64,000 bases of DNA from Acetoanaerobium sticklandii (GCF_000196455.1 NC_014614.1:2092001-2156000), one strand, 5' to 3'. Counted from the stretch's first letter, positions 25,632-35,061 are shown. Numbers and translations: made by a program. Notes: a model not told the origin generated them from the letters alone.

Positions 25632-26546
25632 TTAATCTAATTTAGCTAGCTCTACTGCTATTTGAGAGCCTACTCTCGCATTGTTATATACTAGCTCTAT
25701 GTTTGCAGCTAGGCTATCTCCTTTTGTTGCACTCTTAAGGTAGTCAAGTAAGAATGGTGTTACCTTCTTTCCTTTTATTCCACCTGCTTCAGCTTTTTCT
25801 AAAGCTTCTTCAATAGACTTATTGATAAATGTTGGCTCTAGCTCATGCTCTTTTGGGATAGGATTTCCAATTACTACTCCACCTTTTAGCTTCATGTTCC
25901 ATTTATCTGCTATAACCCTTGCCATTAGCTGTGGACTCTCTATACTATAGTCAGCTTTGTATCCACTTTCTCTAGTGTAAAAAGCTGGGAAATCCTCTGT
26001 TTGGTAGCCTAGTACGGGAACTCCTTGAGTTTCTAAATACTCTAACGTAAGTCCGATATCTAGTATAGATTTTGCTCCTGCACAGATTACTGCAACAGGT
26101 GTCTGAGCTAGCTCCATAAGGTCTGCTGAGATATCAAAGGTATCTGTAGCGCCTCTATGCACTCCGCCTATTCCTCCTGTAACAAATACCTTTATTCCTG
26201 CCATGTGAGCAATTATCATAGTAGATGCTACTGTAGTTGCTCCATTCATTTTGTTTGCTGTGATATAAGGTAAATCTCTTCTACTTGCTTTTACTATGTC
26301 TTTAGCTGTTGCAAAATATTCTAGTTCCTCTCTTGTAAGTCCTGCCTTTAGCTTACCTTTTATTATTCCTATAGTGGCAGGTACTGCGCCATATGATCTT
26401 ACGATTTCTTCTACCTTAAGAGCTGTTTCTAGGTTCTGTGGATAAGGCATACCATGTGATATGATGGTCGATTCAAGTGCTACTACTGGTCTTTTTTCCA
26501 CTATTGCTTTTTCTACCTCTGGACTAAGTTCTAAATAATTTTTCAT
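25632..26546 (-). CDS. psuG: Pseudouridine-5'-phosphate glycosidase
   Basis: A 304-residue PsuG, recognised by VALESTIISHGMPYPQNLETA, KASRRDLPY, ATTVASTMIIAHMAGIKVFVTGGIGGVHRG and NPIPKEHE. It reversibly splits pseudouridine-5'-phosphate into uracil and ribose-5-phosphate using a lysine Schiff base and a Mn ion. GGAGG precedes the ATG. The gene follows the PfkB kinase by 15 bases, the usual psuK-psuG order for salvage of pseudouridine released from RNA. Confidence 0.95.
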   Translation of the reverse strand: MKNYLELSPEVEKAIVEKRPVVALESTIISHGMPYPQNLETALKVEEIVRSYGAVPATIGIIKGKLKAGLTREELEYFATAKDIVKASRRDLPYITANKMNGATTVASTMIIAHMAGIKVFVTGGIGGVHRGATDTFDISADLMELAQTPVAVICAGAKSILDIGLTLEYLETQGVPVLGYQTEDFPAFYTRESGYKADYSIESPQLMARVIADKWNMKLKGGVVIGNPIPKEHELEPTFINKSIEEALEKAEAGGIKGKKVTPFLLDYLKSATKGDSLAANIELVYNNARVGSQIAVELAKLD

Positions 26547-26561
26547 AATTATCCTCCGTTT

Positions 26562-27668
26562 TTAATATAATTTAATTTCAAATTCTATATCAGTTAGCGT
26601 TTTTTCTATTTCTGATTCTGACATTGCTGGATTAATTGTACTGTAGCTTTTCAGTGCTGTAAGTGAAGCTCCAGTCGCATAGGTGCAGGCTTTATCAAGC
26701 TGACTTCCCTTTAGATAGGAGCTGATAATCCCAGCCATAAAAGCATCTCCTGCTCCTGTTGCACTTTTTATATCCTTTGCTTTTGCCTTAAGAAAAACTT
26801 CACTTTTTTCATCACAGGCAAACACACCTTCACTGCCCATACTTATAAATACTTGCTTCAAGCCTTTTTCTAAGAATTTTTCTCCAGCTTTTCTTATATC
26901 ATCTATGGTATCTGCTGGAATTCCAAGTAAGTCGCTTACTTCATGTCTATTAGGTTTAATAGTGTGGATATACTTTAGTGAATCCTTTAATCTCATAGCT
27001 TTTTTACTGGATACTGGGTCTACAAATATCGGGATATCTGAAAAATTCATCCCAATATAATCTATAGTTTTTTTAGGAATGTTGGTGTCCAGTACGATTA
27101 TATTGGCATTTTTTAAAAGCAGCTGATTTTCCTGAATGAAGGTCTCATCTATTAGCTCGTATATTTCCATTTGAGATATAGCAACTCGCATGTCATTTTG
27201 CTCATCCATTATAGATAAATACATCGATGTAGGATAGCTATCAGATATCAAGGAGCTTTTCATATCTATACCCATATCTTCGCTTTCTTTTATGAGCTTT
27301 TGTCCGTAAAAGTCATTGCCTACTGCCGATATAAGTCTCACTGGAATATCGAGCTTTGCTAGGTTTTCTGATATGTTTCTACCTACTCCACCTAGCGATG
27401 TCTCAATCTTTCCTGGGTTTGAATCATATAGCTTTAAGCTTTCATTTGGAAATCCTTGAAGGTCTATGTTTGAGCCTCCAATTACAGTGACTTTTTTTTC
27501 TTCGCTCACTATATAGCCTTTTCCCATAATATAACCTTTTTTCATAAGATTCGCTATGTGAACAGCCACCGATGACCTGTTAAGCTTCAGTCTATCTGCT
27601 AGGGCTTGCTGAGCTATCATGGGTTCTTTTTTTAGTATTTCCAATATTTCTCTTTCTCTAGAAGTCAT
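26562..27668 (-). CDS. psuK: Pseudouridine kinase with N-terminal winged-helix domain
   Basis: A 368-residue fusion. Residues 1-60 are a winged helix (SREREILEILKKEPMIAQQA, LNRSSVAVHIANLMKKGYI). The rest is a PfkB sugar kinase with GGSNIDLQG, the SLGGVGRNISENLAKL substrate loop and the C-terminal ATGAGDAFMAG anion hole with catalytic Asp. Next to psuG it almost surely phosphorylates pseudouridine. The TTG at 27680 precedes the GGAGG site, so ATG 27668 is chosen. The DNA-binding domain suggests that it controls its own operon; three 13-bp direct repeats lie just upstream. Confidence 0.88.
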   Translation of the reverse strand: MTSREREILEILKKEPMIAQQALADRLKLNRSSVAVHIANLMKKGYIMGKGYIVSEEKKVTVIGGSNIDLQGFPNESLKLYDSNPGKIETSLGGVGRNISENLAKLDIPVRLISAVGNDFYGQKLIKESEDMGIDMKSSLISDSYPTSMYLSIMDEQNDMRVAISQMEIYELIDETFIQENQLLLKNANIIVLDTNIPKKTIDYIGMNFSDIPIFVDPVSSKKAMRLKDSLKYIHTIKPNRHEVSDLLGIPADTIDDIRKAGEKFLEKGLKQVFISMGSEGVFACDEKSEVFLKAKAKDIKSATGAGDAFMAGIISSYLKGSQLDKACTYATGASLTALKSYSTINPAMSESEIEKTLTDIEFEIKLY

Positions 27669-27706
27669 GCCAACCTCCAATCCTTCTCCAACTTACAAAA
27701 TTAAAC

Positions 27707-27757
27707 TTTTGTTTATTAATATAACTTTTGTTTAATTGTATCATTTTTGTTTATTAA
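27707..27757 (-). repeat. Three 13-bp direct repeats at a 19-nt period upstream of psuK
   Basis: Plus-strand TTTTGTTTATTAA at 27707-27719 and 27745-27757, and TTTTGTTTAATTG at 27726-27738, are spaced exactly 19 bases apart. They sit 39 to 89 bases upstream of the psuK ATG, where the promoter must be. They look like binding sites for a regulator, possibly the winged-helix part of PsuK itself. The rest of the 357-base gap (27758-28025) is AT-rich and shows no gene. Confidence 0.6.
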
Positions 27758-28025
27758 ACGCAATATATTATCCATAAATTTTTTCTAAATAGAATATTAG
27801 GTTTAAAAGTACTATTATATTGATTTTACATCTTATTAATACCCAATAATTAGAATTAATCAATTGCACTTAGCTATAATTTAAGATATAAATAAAAGTA
27901 ACATAAATAAAAAACGCTTATTAGCAGATAAATTTATAAATCAGAAATAGTTTAAAAATTACTGATATCATAACTAAAGTAGTATAATGATAATTATAAA
28001 AAACGTAATATTAACGGAGGTTCCT

Positions 28026-28709
28026 ATGCCTATAGATATATTCATCCAGCGACTATTTATTGCTTTCATTTGCGGATTAATTATCGGTTTAGAAAGACAG
28101 CTGCGGCACAAGATGTCAGCGGTAGTTACAAATGTTTTAGTCTGTATGGGCTCATTTTTATTTTTATCCTTTGCCATGCATGACTCTGCGAATGAACAAG
28201 CGAGATTAGCCTCACAGGTCATATCTGGAATTGGTTTTCTTGGTGGTGGAGTTATAATCAGAGATGGCTTTAGCATTAGAGGATTAAACACTGCTGCCAC
28301 ACTTTGGTGCTCTGCGGCTCTTGGTCTGCTTATCAGCCAGGGGTATATAAACTATGCCTTTGTAGGAACTGCTTTTATTCTAGGTGCTAATATTTTTCTA
28401 AAACCTCTTGCGATAAGAGTCGAGCATAGCAAATACGGCAATAGAGATACAGAGTTCAACTATAAAATAAAGCTTCAATGCAATGATGCTCAGGAAGAGG
28501 AAGTTATAAAAAGCTTTAGATCCTCTGTTGAAAACAAAAATATTACTATTAGAGGAATAGAAAGCAGACGCTCTGATGAAACAAACCACATGAGCATCAA
28601 AATTTATATTCTTACTTTTGGTCAGAATGAAGAAGACATCTGGAAAACATTAAACTATATTCATAATAAATATGATATATATTCATATAGCTATGAATTA
28701 GAAGCTTAG
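28026..28709 (+). CDS. MgtC/SapB family membrane protein
   Basis: A 227-residue protein with four or five N-terminal membrane segments bearing the MgtC hallmarks GLIIGLERQLRHK, ISGIGFLGGGVIIR and GLNTAATLWCSAALGL. A soluble C-terminal ACT-like domain (about 145-227) follows. MgtC proteins influence Mg2+ homeostasis or ATP synthase activity. The frame opens 13 codons earlier, but CGGAGG is placed for ATG 28026. It is followed after nine bases by traX-like gene, so the two are probably co-transcribed. Confidence 0.88.
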   Translation: MPIDIFIQRLFIAFICGLIIGLERQLRHKMSAVVTNVLVCMGSFLFLSFAMHDSANEQARLASQVISGIGFLGGGVIIRDGFSIRGLNTAATLWCSAALGLLISQGYINYAFVGTAFILGANIFLKPLAIRVEHSKYGNRDTEFNYKIKLQCNDAQEEEVIKSFRSSVENKNITIRGIESRRSDETNHMSIKIYILTFGQNEEDIWKTLNYIHNKYDIYSYSYELEA

Positions 28710-28718
28710 GAGGATATC

Positions 28719-29453
28719 ATGCTAAAATTCATCGCACTTGTAGTTATGCTAATCGACCATATCGGTGCTAAGTTACTCCCTCAGTTTTTTTTCCTGCGCA
28801 TTATAGGAAGGTTATCTTTTCCAATATTTGCCTATATGGTTGCAACTGGGGCCAAAAGAACAAGGGATTTAGATATTTATATATCTAGAATGCTCATTTT
28901 TGCCTTTATTTCACAAATTCCATTTGTTTACTCGTCACCTTCAGTAAGCATGGCTGATATGTCACTACTTGAGCTTTCATTTAAATCATTTTTGCCTGGG
29001 GTTACTTTCTTTGCAAGTCCAGCAATTATAGGTCATCCAGGGCTAAATATCGGATTTACTTTTTGCTTTGCACTTATGGCTATTAAGTTTATAAACCAAG
29101 CAAAGGAATATAAAAACGACAGAAAAAATGTAGCTCTTAGTTATCTTGGAGTAGTAGCTATGATATTAGTAGCTTTCTTTTTGAGAACTGACTATATGAT
29201 GTATGGAGTAGCAATGGTTCTAGTCTTTTATAACTTTTCTATTGAAGAAAAGTCCATCTACCCTAAGCTCATATATATTCTGCCTTTGCTTATTAATGTT
29301 TCTACTATGATAGTTCAAAGCGCTTCCTTACTTACGGTTCCAATCATCAAGCGATTTAAGGATGTAGCTCCAAATATGCTCCCAAGATGGGTATATTATG
29401 GATTTTATCCTGCTCATCTTTTAATACTTGGAATTATCATGAGACAGTTTTAG
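28719..29453 (+). CDS. TraX family membrane protein
   Basis: A 244-residue, roughly seven-segment membrane protein starting LKFIALVVMLIDHIGAKLLP, with GRLSFPIFAYMVATGAKRTRD and a final WVYYGFYPAHLLIL; these are the TraX signature segments. TraX of F plasmid acetylates pilin, but chromosomal Firmicute members are acyltransferase-like proteins of unknown substrate. No conjugation genes are near it, so it should not be taken as a sign of a mobile element. AGGAGG precedes the ATG. Confidence 0.87.
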   Translation: MLKFIALVVMLIDHIGAKLLPQFFFLRIIGRLSFPIFAYMVATGAKRTRDLDIYISRMLIFAFISQIPFVYSSPSVSMADMSLLELSFKSFLPGVTFFASPAIIGHPGLNIGFTFCFALMAIKFINQAKEYKNDRKNVALSYLGVVAMILVAFFLRTDYMMYGVAMVLVFYNFSIEEKSIYPKLIYILPLLINVSTMIVQSASLLTVPIIKRFKDVAPNMLPRWVYYGFYPAHLLILGIIMRQF

Positions 29454-29466
29454 TTTTTTGTATATT

Positions 29467-29499
29467 AAAGACCCCTGCAGATTTTGCTGGGGCCTTTGT
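29467..29499. terminator. Terminator between traX and htpG
   Basis: AAAGACCCCTGCA and TGCTGGGGCCTTT pair around a short loop with one mismatch. It lies between the convergent traX-like gene and htpG and may stop both; T-richness is modest on both sides. Confidence 0.7.
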
Positions 29500-29519
29500 T
29501 AATTTTGATAGTTTATAGT

Positions 29520-31400
29520 TTATGACATTAGCTTACAGATATTGTTTGTAAACTCTACAGGATCTGTTATGCTTAGCCCCTCAATTAATAGAGCTTGATT
29601 GTAAAGAAGGTTTGTATACATTTTAAGTTTTTCTTTATCAGTTTCAAAAGCAGCCTTTAAGCTCTCGAATATTTCGTGATTTATATTTAATTCTAATACT
29701 TTTTCAGCCTTTGCTCCTTCAGCATTTGGCATAGCGCTTAAGATTTTTTCCATCTCAATGCTTAACTCTCCATCAGCAGATAGACAAACTGGATGGTTTT
29801 TTAATCTTACAGACGGTCTAACATCAGTAACTTTTCCTTCTAGAGCTTCTTTCATAAATGTAAACAGGTCTTTATTTTCTTCTTTTATTTTCTCTGTCTT
29901 TTTATTTTCTTCTTCCATATCTATTCCTAAATCCTTGCTAGATACAGATCTAAACTCTTTTTCTTTATATGACATTAGCATCTTGATTGCAAATTCATCA
30001 ACCTCATCTGTAAAGTAAAGAATTTCATAGCCTTTATCGGTAAGAAGCTCAGTCTGAGGAAGCTTGTCAAGTCTATCGTTTGATTCTCCTGCTGCGTAGT
30101 AGATGTATTTTTGATCTTCTTTCATACGCTCTACATACTCATCAAGCGTAACCATTTTCTTTTCAGTAGAAGAGTAGAACATAAGCAAATCTTGAAGTAC
30201 TTCTTTTTCCATTCCATAGTTGCTGTAGATTCCATATTTTAATTGTCTTCCAAAGTTTTTGAAAAACTCTTCATAGTTTTCTCTGTCGTTTTTAAGTAGG
30301 CTAAGTAGCTCACTTTTTACTTTATCTTTGATTTTCTTAGCTATTAGCTTAAGCTGTCTATCATGCTGTAAAAGCTCTCTAGAGATATTTAGAGATAAAT
30401 CCTCAGAATCAACCATCCCTTTTACAAAGCTAAAGTAATCTGGAAGAAGATCAGAGCATTTATTCATTATCATTACTCCACTAGAATATAGCTCCAAACC
30501 TTTTTCATATTCCTTGGTGTAAAAATCAAATGGCATTTTTTCTGGGATATATAGTATAGCGTTATATCTCACAGCTCCATCAGCACTGATATGAACGTAC
30601 TTTAGAGGCTTATCAAATCCATAATGCTTTTCTGAGTAAAAGTTTTCGTAGTCTTCTTTAGTAAGCTCACTTTTATTTTTTCTCCATAGTGGCACCATGC
30701 TGTTTAGGGTTTCTTCTTCTACTACCTCTTCAAATTCTTCTTCACTGCCTTCTTTTAGCTTGCTTGTTTTCATATCCATTTTTATAGGATATCTCACAAA
30801 ATCAGAATATTTCTTAACAATAGAGCGAAGTCTATATTCATTAAGGTAGTCGTCATAGCTCTCGTCTTCTGTATTTGGCTTGATATGAAGAATAATTTCA
30901 GTTCCTACTTCAGCCTTATCAGCATCTTCTATAGTGTAGCCTTCTGCTCCAGTTGATTCCCATTTGTAGCCCTTTTCTTCGCCTAGAGCTTTACTAATTA
31001 CAGTTACTTTGTCAGCAACCATAAACGCAGAGTAAAATCCTACTCCAAACTGGCCTATAATATCAAATCCATCTTTAATTTCATTTTCTTTTTTAAATGC
31101 AAATGAGCCACTTTTTGCTATTACTCCAAGGTTTTCCTCTAGCTCATCTTTTGTCATACCAATTCCAGTATCACTGATTTTTAGGATTCTATTATCCTTA
31201 TCAGCTTCGATTTTGATAAAATAGTCATCCTTTGAAAAACTGATATTTTCATCAGTAAGAGCTTTGTAGTATATCTTGTCTATAGCATCGCTAGAGTTTG
31301 AAATTAACTCTCTTAAAAATATTTCTTTGTGGGTGTAAATAGAATTAATCATCAAATCAAGCAGACGTTTGGATTCCGCTTTAAATTCCTTTTTTGCCAT
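29520..31400 (-). CDS. htpG: Molecular chaperone HtpG (Hsp90)
   Basis: A 626-residue bacterial Hsp90. The GHKL ATPase domain has HKEIFLRELISNSSDAIDK, SDTGIGMTKDEL and GQFGVGFYSAFMVADKV. The middle domain carries SREL near the catalytic arginine region and the C-terminal domain ends in a dimerisation helix. It folds client proteins using ATP. GGGAG precedes ATG 31400. A perfect CIRCE operator lies about 52 bases upstream, so it is expected to belong to the HrcA heat-shock regulon. Confidence 0.96.
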   Translation of the reverse strand: MAKKEFKAESKRLLDLMINSIYTHKEIFLRELISNSSDAIDKIYYKALTDENISFSKDDYFIKIEADKDNRILKISDTGIGMTKDELEENLGVIAKSGSFAFKKENEIKDGFDIIGQFGVGFYSAFMVADKVTVISKALGEEKGYKWESTGAEGYTIEDADKAEVGTEIILHIKPNTEDESYDDYLNEYRLRSIVKKYSDFVRYPIKMDMKTSKLKEGSEEEFEEVVEEETLNSMVPLWRKNKSELTKEDYENFYSEKHYGFDKPLKYVHISADGAVRYNAILYIPEKMPFDFYTKEYEKGLELYSSGVMIMNKCSDLLPDYFSFVKGMVDSEDLSLNISRELLQHDRQLKLIAKKIKDKVKSELLSLLKNDRENYEEFFKNFGRQLKYGIYSNYGMEKEVLQDLLMFYSSTEKKMVTLDEYVERMKEDQKYIYYAAGESNDRLDKLPQTELLTDKGYEILYFTDEVDEFAIKMLMSYKEKEFRSVSSKDLGIDMEEENKKTEKIKEENKDLFTFMKEALEGKVTDVRPSVRLKNHPVCLSADGELSIEMEKILSAMPNAEGAKAEKVLELNINHEIFESLKAAFETDKEKLKMYTNLLYNQALLIEGLSITDPVEFTNNICKLMS

Positions 31401-31451
31401 TCATATAACTCCCTTTCACTTGATATTTATATTTAAGATTTTTCGTTATAG

Positions 31452-31478
31452 TTAGCACTCACTTAATTCGAGTGCTAA
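31452..31478. promoter_or_regulatory. CIRCE operator (HrcA binding site) of htpG
   Basis: TTAGCACTC, nine bases, GAGTGCTAA matches the CIRCE consensus with no mismatch. A TTGACA box lies at 31510-31505 on the minus strand, so CIRCE falls at or just after the transcription start, where bound HrcA would block initiation. This operator normally guards groESL and dnaK operons. Confidence 0.95.
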
Positions 31479-31659
31479 CTATAATTTACCAAAAAAAATA
31501 GATTTGTCAATAGCTTATTTAAGCTCTAACAAATCTTATGTTCCCTCAAACAATTATACTTCTACACAATAAACACTTTATATTCCAAGAGTAAAATTGT
31601 CTTTAGTTTTATAATTGAATAATTTTTATATAGTAAATCTAAATACATAATTCGTTTAT

Positions 31660-32430
31660 TCATTTTATCTCTGATTTCATTTGCTTAACAAATTCTCCTA
31701 CATATTTGGCCGAATTTATAGAATGCTTTTCTATTATTTTAACAATTGCACTTCCAACAATAACTCCATCTGCAATTTCTAATATTTTTGACACCTGGGA
31801 TGGAGTTGATATCCCAAACCCAACTGCACACGGAATATCTTTGTTTAATTTTGCTATATTAATAATTTTTTCCAAATCAGTTGTTATGTTGGTTCTTTCT
31901 CCAGTAACTCCCATGGAAGAAACTATATATAAAAAGCCTTCTGCTTCTTTGGCTATCATCGATATCCTATCTTCAGAAGTTGGTGCTATCATTGAAATAA
32001 GGTTAACTTCATATTTTTTACAAAAAGGATAGAATTCATTTTTTTCTTCGTAAGGAAGATCTGGTACAATTATTCCCTCAATTCCTATTTCAGAACATCT
32101 TTTTATAAACTTTTCTGCCCCGTATGAAAATATAACATTAGCATATGTCATAAATACAAGTACTGTCGAAAGATTCTTTTTAACCTCTTGTACAAAATCT
32201 AATATTTCATCAGTCGTTACTCCATTTAGCAGCGCTCTTGTATTTGCAGATTGAATAACCTCCCCTTCTGCTGTAGGGTCAGAAAAAGGAATTCCAAGTT
32301 CTATTATATCTGCTCCATTTTTAACTAGCTCAAAGATTATCTCTCTTGTAGTTTCAAGATTCGGGTCTGCACAAGTTATAAATGGTATAAATGCCTTTTT
32401 ATTTTTAAATACTCTTTCTATATTATTCAT
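31660..32430 (-). CDS. trpA: Tryptophan synthase alpha chain
   Basis: A 256-residue TIM barrel with FITCADPNLETTREIIFEL, the catalytic glutamate in DIIELGIPFSDPTAEG and aspartate in IIVPDLPYEE, and a C-terminal AVGFGISTPSQVSKI phosphate site. It cleaves indole-3-glycerol phosphate to indole, channelled to TrpB. It overlaps trpB by four bases and is the last gene of the operon. No terminator is evident in 31480-31659. Confidence 0.95.
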   Translation of the reverse strand: MNNIERVFKNKKAFIPFITCADPNLETTREIIFELVKNGADIIELGIPFSDPTAEGEVIQSANTRALLNGVTTDEILDFVQEVKKNLSTVLVFMTYANVIFSYGAEKFIKRCSEIGIEGIIVPDLPYEEKNEFYPFCKKYEVNLISMIAPTSEDRISMIAKEAEGFLYIVSSMGVTGERTNITTDLEKIINIAKLNKDIPCAVGFGISTPSQVSKILEIADGVIVGSAIVKIIEKHSINSAKYVGEFVKQMKSEIK

Positions 32431-33617
32431 TCAGAAATATTCTCCCCTCTATATTTTGCAATTGAAATACAGTCTTTATCTCCTCTACCAGATAGATTTA
32501 TTACTACTATCTTATCTTTATCCATATTTGGCACAATTTTCATTGCATGCGCTATTGCATGTGAAGATTCTATCGCAGGTATTATTCCTTCTATTTTAGA
32601 AAGATATTCAAAAGCATCTACCGCTTCATCATCTGTGATTGCTACATACTTCACTCTTTTTATATCACTTAAATATGCATGCTCTGGTCCTATTCCTGGA
32701 TAATCAAGTCCAGCAGAAATTGAATATACTGGTGCAATCTGTCCATACTCATTTTGACAAAAATATGATTTCATTCCATGAAATATCCCTATTTTACCTG
32801 TATTTATAGTTGCTGCTGTTTCAATTTTATCTATTCCAAGTCCTGCTGCTTCACAACCAATTAGTGCTACATCTTTGTCTTGAATAAAATCATAAAATGC
32901 ACCTATAGCATTACTCCCTCCTCCAACGCAGGCTATAACTGCATCTGGAAGCCTTGATTCTTTTTCAATTATTTGATATTTTATTTCTTTTGATATTATT
33001 GCTTGAAAATCTCTTACAATTACAGGAAACGGATGTGGTCCCATTACTGAGCCTAGACAATAATGAGTATCCTCTATATTACTTACCCACTCCCTCATCG
33101 CTTCTGATACAGCATCTTTAAGTGTCTTTGTCCCTGATTTTACGCTTACAACTTCTGCTCCTAGGAGTTTCATTTTATAAACATTTAGCGCCTGCCTATT
33201 TGTATCTTCTTCTCCCATAAACACAACGCACTTCATCCCCATAAGAGCCGCAGCAGTTGCAGATGCGACTCCATGCTGACCTGCACCAGTTTCAGCAATA
33301 ATTCTTTTTTTTCCCATTTTTTTGGCAAGAAGTGCTTGTCCTAAAACATTATTTATTTTATGAGCCCCTGTATGATTTAAATCTTCTCTTTTTAGATAAA
33401 TCTTGGCTCCTCCCAAATCTTCTGTCATTTTTTTTGCATAATATAATCTACTTGGCCTTCCTGCATATTCATTTAATAGAACTGTTAGTTCTTTATTGAA
33501 ATCTTCATCTTCTTTGTAATAATTATATGCTTTTTCAAGTTCATTTATAGCATTCATTAAAGTTTCAGGTATATATTGTCCCCCATGAATTCCAAATCTT
33601 CCATTTGATTTAATCAT
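32427..33617 (-). CDS. trpB: Tryptophan synthase beta chain (operon copy)
   Basis: A 396-residue TrpB1-type enzyme with HTGAHKINN (PLP lysine K87), AETGAGQHG and GGGSNAIG. Translationally coupled to trpA by a four-base overlap, so it should form the normal alpha2beta2 complex. A second, separately regulated trpB lies at 19705-20892; the two share motif spacing residue for residue in the N-terminal 90 positions. It follows aroF after 25 bases with AAAGGAG at the start. Confidence 0.96.
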   Translation of the reverse strand: MIKSNGRFGIHGGQYIPETLMNAINELEKAYNYYKEDEDFNKELTVLLNEYAGRPSRLYYAKKMTEDLGGAKIYLKREDLNHTGAHKINNVLGQALLAKKMGKKRIIAETGAGQHGVASATAAALMGMKCVVFMGEEDTNRQALNVYKMKLLGAEVVSVKSGTKTLKDAVSEAMREWVSNIEDTHYCLGSVMGPHPFPVIVRDFQAIISKEIKYQIIEKESRLPDAVIACVGGGSNAIGAFYDFIQDKDVALIGCEAAGLGIDKIETAATINTGKIGIFHGMKSYFCQNEYGQIAPVYSISAGLDYPGIGPEHAYLSDIKRVKYVAITDDEAVDAFEYLSKIEGIIPAIESSHAIAHAMKIVPNMDKDKIVVINLSGRGDKDCISIAKYRGENISE

Positions 33618-33642
33618 TTTATTTCTCCTTTTATTTTATATA

Positions 33643-34452
33643 TCATAAAATCATACCTTCAAATTCAACTCTTTTCTTTACATCTTTCATAAGTTCTTCG
33701 AATTCATTTAAATCAAGCGATTGCTCTCCATCACAAAGCGCTGCTTGAGGGTTATTATGAGTTTCTATCATTAATCCATCTGCACCTACAGCAATTGCTG
33801 CTTTTGACAACGGAGCAACTAAAAAATTTATTCCAGATGCATGACTTGGATCTACAAAAACAGGTAGATGTGTTTTTTCCTTAAGTATAGCTACAGCAGA
33901 AAGATCAAGAGTGTTTCTTGAAGCCTTCTCAAAAGTTCTAATTCCCCTTTCACAAAGTATTACATTTTTGTTTCCCTCTGACATAATGTATTCTGCACTC
34001 ATAAGTAATTCCTCAATAGTATTTGCCATACCTCTTTTAAGCAATACAGGTTTATTAGTTTTTCCTACAGCTTTTAAAAGATCAAAGTTTTGCATATTCC
34101 TAGCTCCTACTTGTATTATGTCTACTTTGTCAAATAAATTCAGCTGAGTTTGGTTCATAATTTCTGTTATCACTGGAATATTGCATCGTTCTTTTGTTTC
34201 TATGAGAAACAATAAAGCTTCTTCTCCTAAACCTTGAAATGAATATGGAGATGTTCTAGGCTTAAATGCTCCTCCTCTTAAAATTTTAGCTCCACTTTTT
34301 TTTACTGATTTTGCAATTAAGTTCATTTGTTCTCTTGTTTCAATAGAACATGGGCCTGATATTACTGTAAAATTTCCTCCTCCAATCTTTATATCACCAA
34401 CATTTATAACAGTATATGGTGCATTATTTTCCCTACTATGTATAAATTTCAT
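33643..34452 (-). CDS. aroF: DAHP synthase, type I beta, embedded in the trp operon
   Basis: A 269-residue 3-deoxy-7-phosphoheptulonate synthase of the beta (KDO8P-like) group: ISGPCSIETREQMN, GAKILRGGAFKPRTSPYSFQGL, QVGARNMQN, LLKRGM and FVDPSHASG. It makes the first committed aromatic precursor. The fused ferredoxin-like or chorismate mutase domains that give feedback control in longer members are absent. Lying between trpF and trpB, it is put under tryptophan T-box control, raising aromatic supply when tryptophan is short. Confidence 0.93.
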   Translation of the reverse strand: MKFIHSRENNAPYTVINVGDIKIGGGNFTVISGPCSIETREQMNLIAKSVKKSGAKILRGGAFKPRTSPYSFQGLGEEALLFLIETKERCNIPVITEIMNQTQLNLFDKVDIIQVGARNMQNFDLLKAVGKTNKPVLLKRGMANTIEELLMSAEYIMSEGNKNVILCERGIRTFEKASRNTLDLSAVAILKEKTHLPVFVDPSHASGINFLVAPLSKAAIAVGADGLMIETHNNPQAALCDGEQSLDLNEFEELMKDVKKRVEFEGMIL

Positions 34453-34455
34453 AAC

Positions 34456-35061
34456 TTACCTCCTTGCAGCTATAACAAATTTTTTTATTTCATCTAAGTC
34501 TTTTTTTGAGTCAACTTCTACTCCAGAGCTTACATCAACTGCATATGGGTTAACTATACTTACTGCTCTAGCTACATTATCAGCATTTAAGCCTCCTGCT
34601 AAAAAAAATGGTCTATCAAGTTCATATATTATAGACCAATCAATACAAATACCACTTCCACCACTTCCACCATCGAGAAGAATATAATCTGCTGATGATT
34701 TTTCTGCTTTTATTAAATCTTCACTTGAATTAACTTGAAAAGCCTTTATTATAGATTTATCTGTGATTTTTTTTAAATCTAGAATATACTTTTCATTTTC
34801 ATTTCCATGTAACTGAATCATATCTATGATATTATTATTTGCTAGTTCTACAATATATTCGATAGGCTTATCAACAAAAACTCCTACAGCTTTTATGGTT
34901 GGTGATAGCTTGTTTTTTAATTCTTTGGCTTTAATTGCTGTAATAAAACGAGAGCTTTTTTCTACAAAAACAAATCCTACATAATCAATATCTACGGAAT
35001 TTACATATTCAATATCTTCATTATGTTTCAAGCCACATATTTTAATTTTTAAATTGCTCAT
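34456..35061 (-). CDS. trpF: Phosphoribosylanthranilate isomerase
   Basis: A 201-residue TIM barrel with KICGLKHNEDIEYVN (catalytic cysteine), IQLHGNE, LLDGGSGGSGICIDW (catalytic aspartate) and LAGGLNADNV. It rearranges phosphoribosylanthranilate to CdRP. It overlaps trpC by four bases (ATGA) and is followed by aroF after three bases. Confidence 0.95.
   Translation of the reverse strand: MSNLKIKICGLKHNEDIEYVNSVDIDYVGFVFVEKSSRFITAIKAKELKNKLSPTIKAVGVFVDKPIEYIVELANNNIIDMIQLHGNENEKYILDLKKITDKSIIKAFQVNSSEDLIKAEKSSADYILLDGGSGGSGICIDWSIIYELDRPFFLAGGLNADNVARAVSIVNPYAVDVSSGVEVDSKKDLDEIKKFVIAARR

Noticed and set aside
28719..29453. TraX-like gene as a sign of a conjugative element
   Set aside because: No other transfer, relaxase or integrase gene is nearby; chromosomal TraX homologues are common in Firmicutes.
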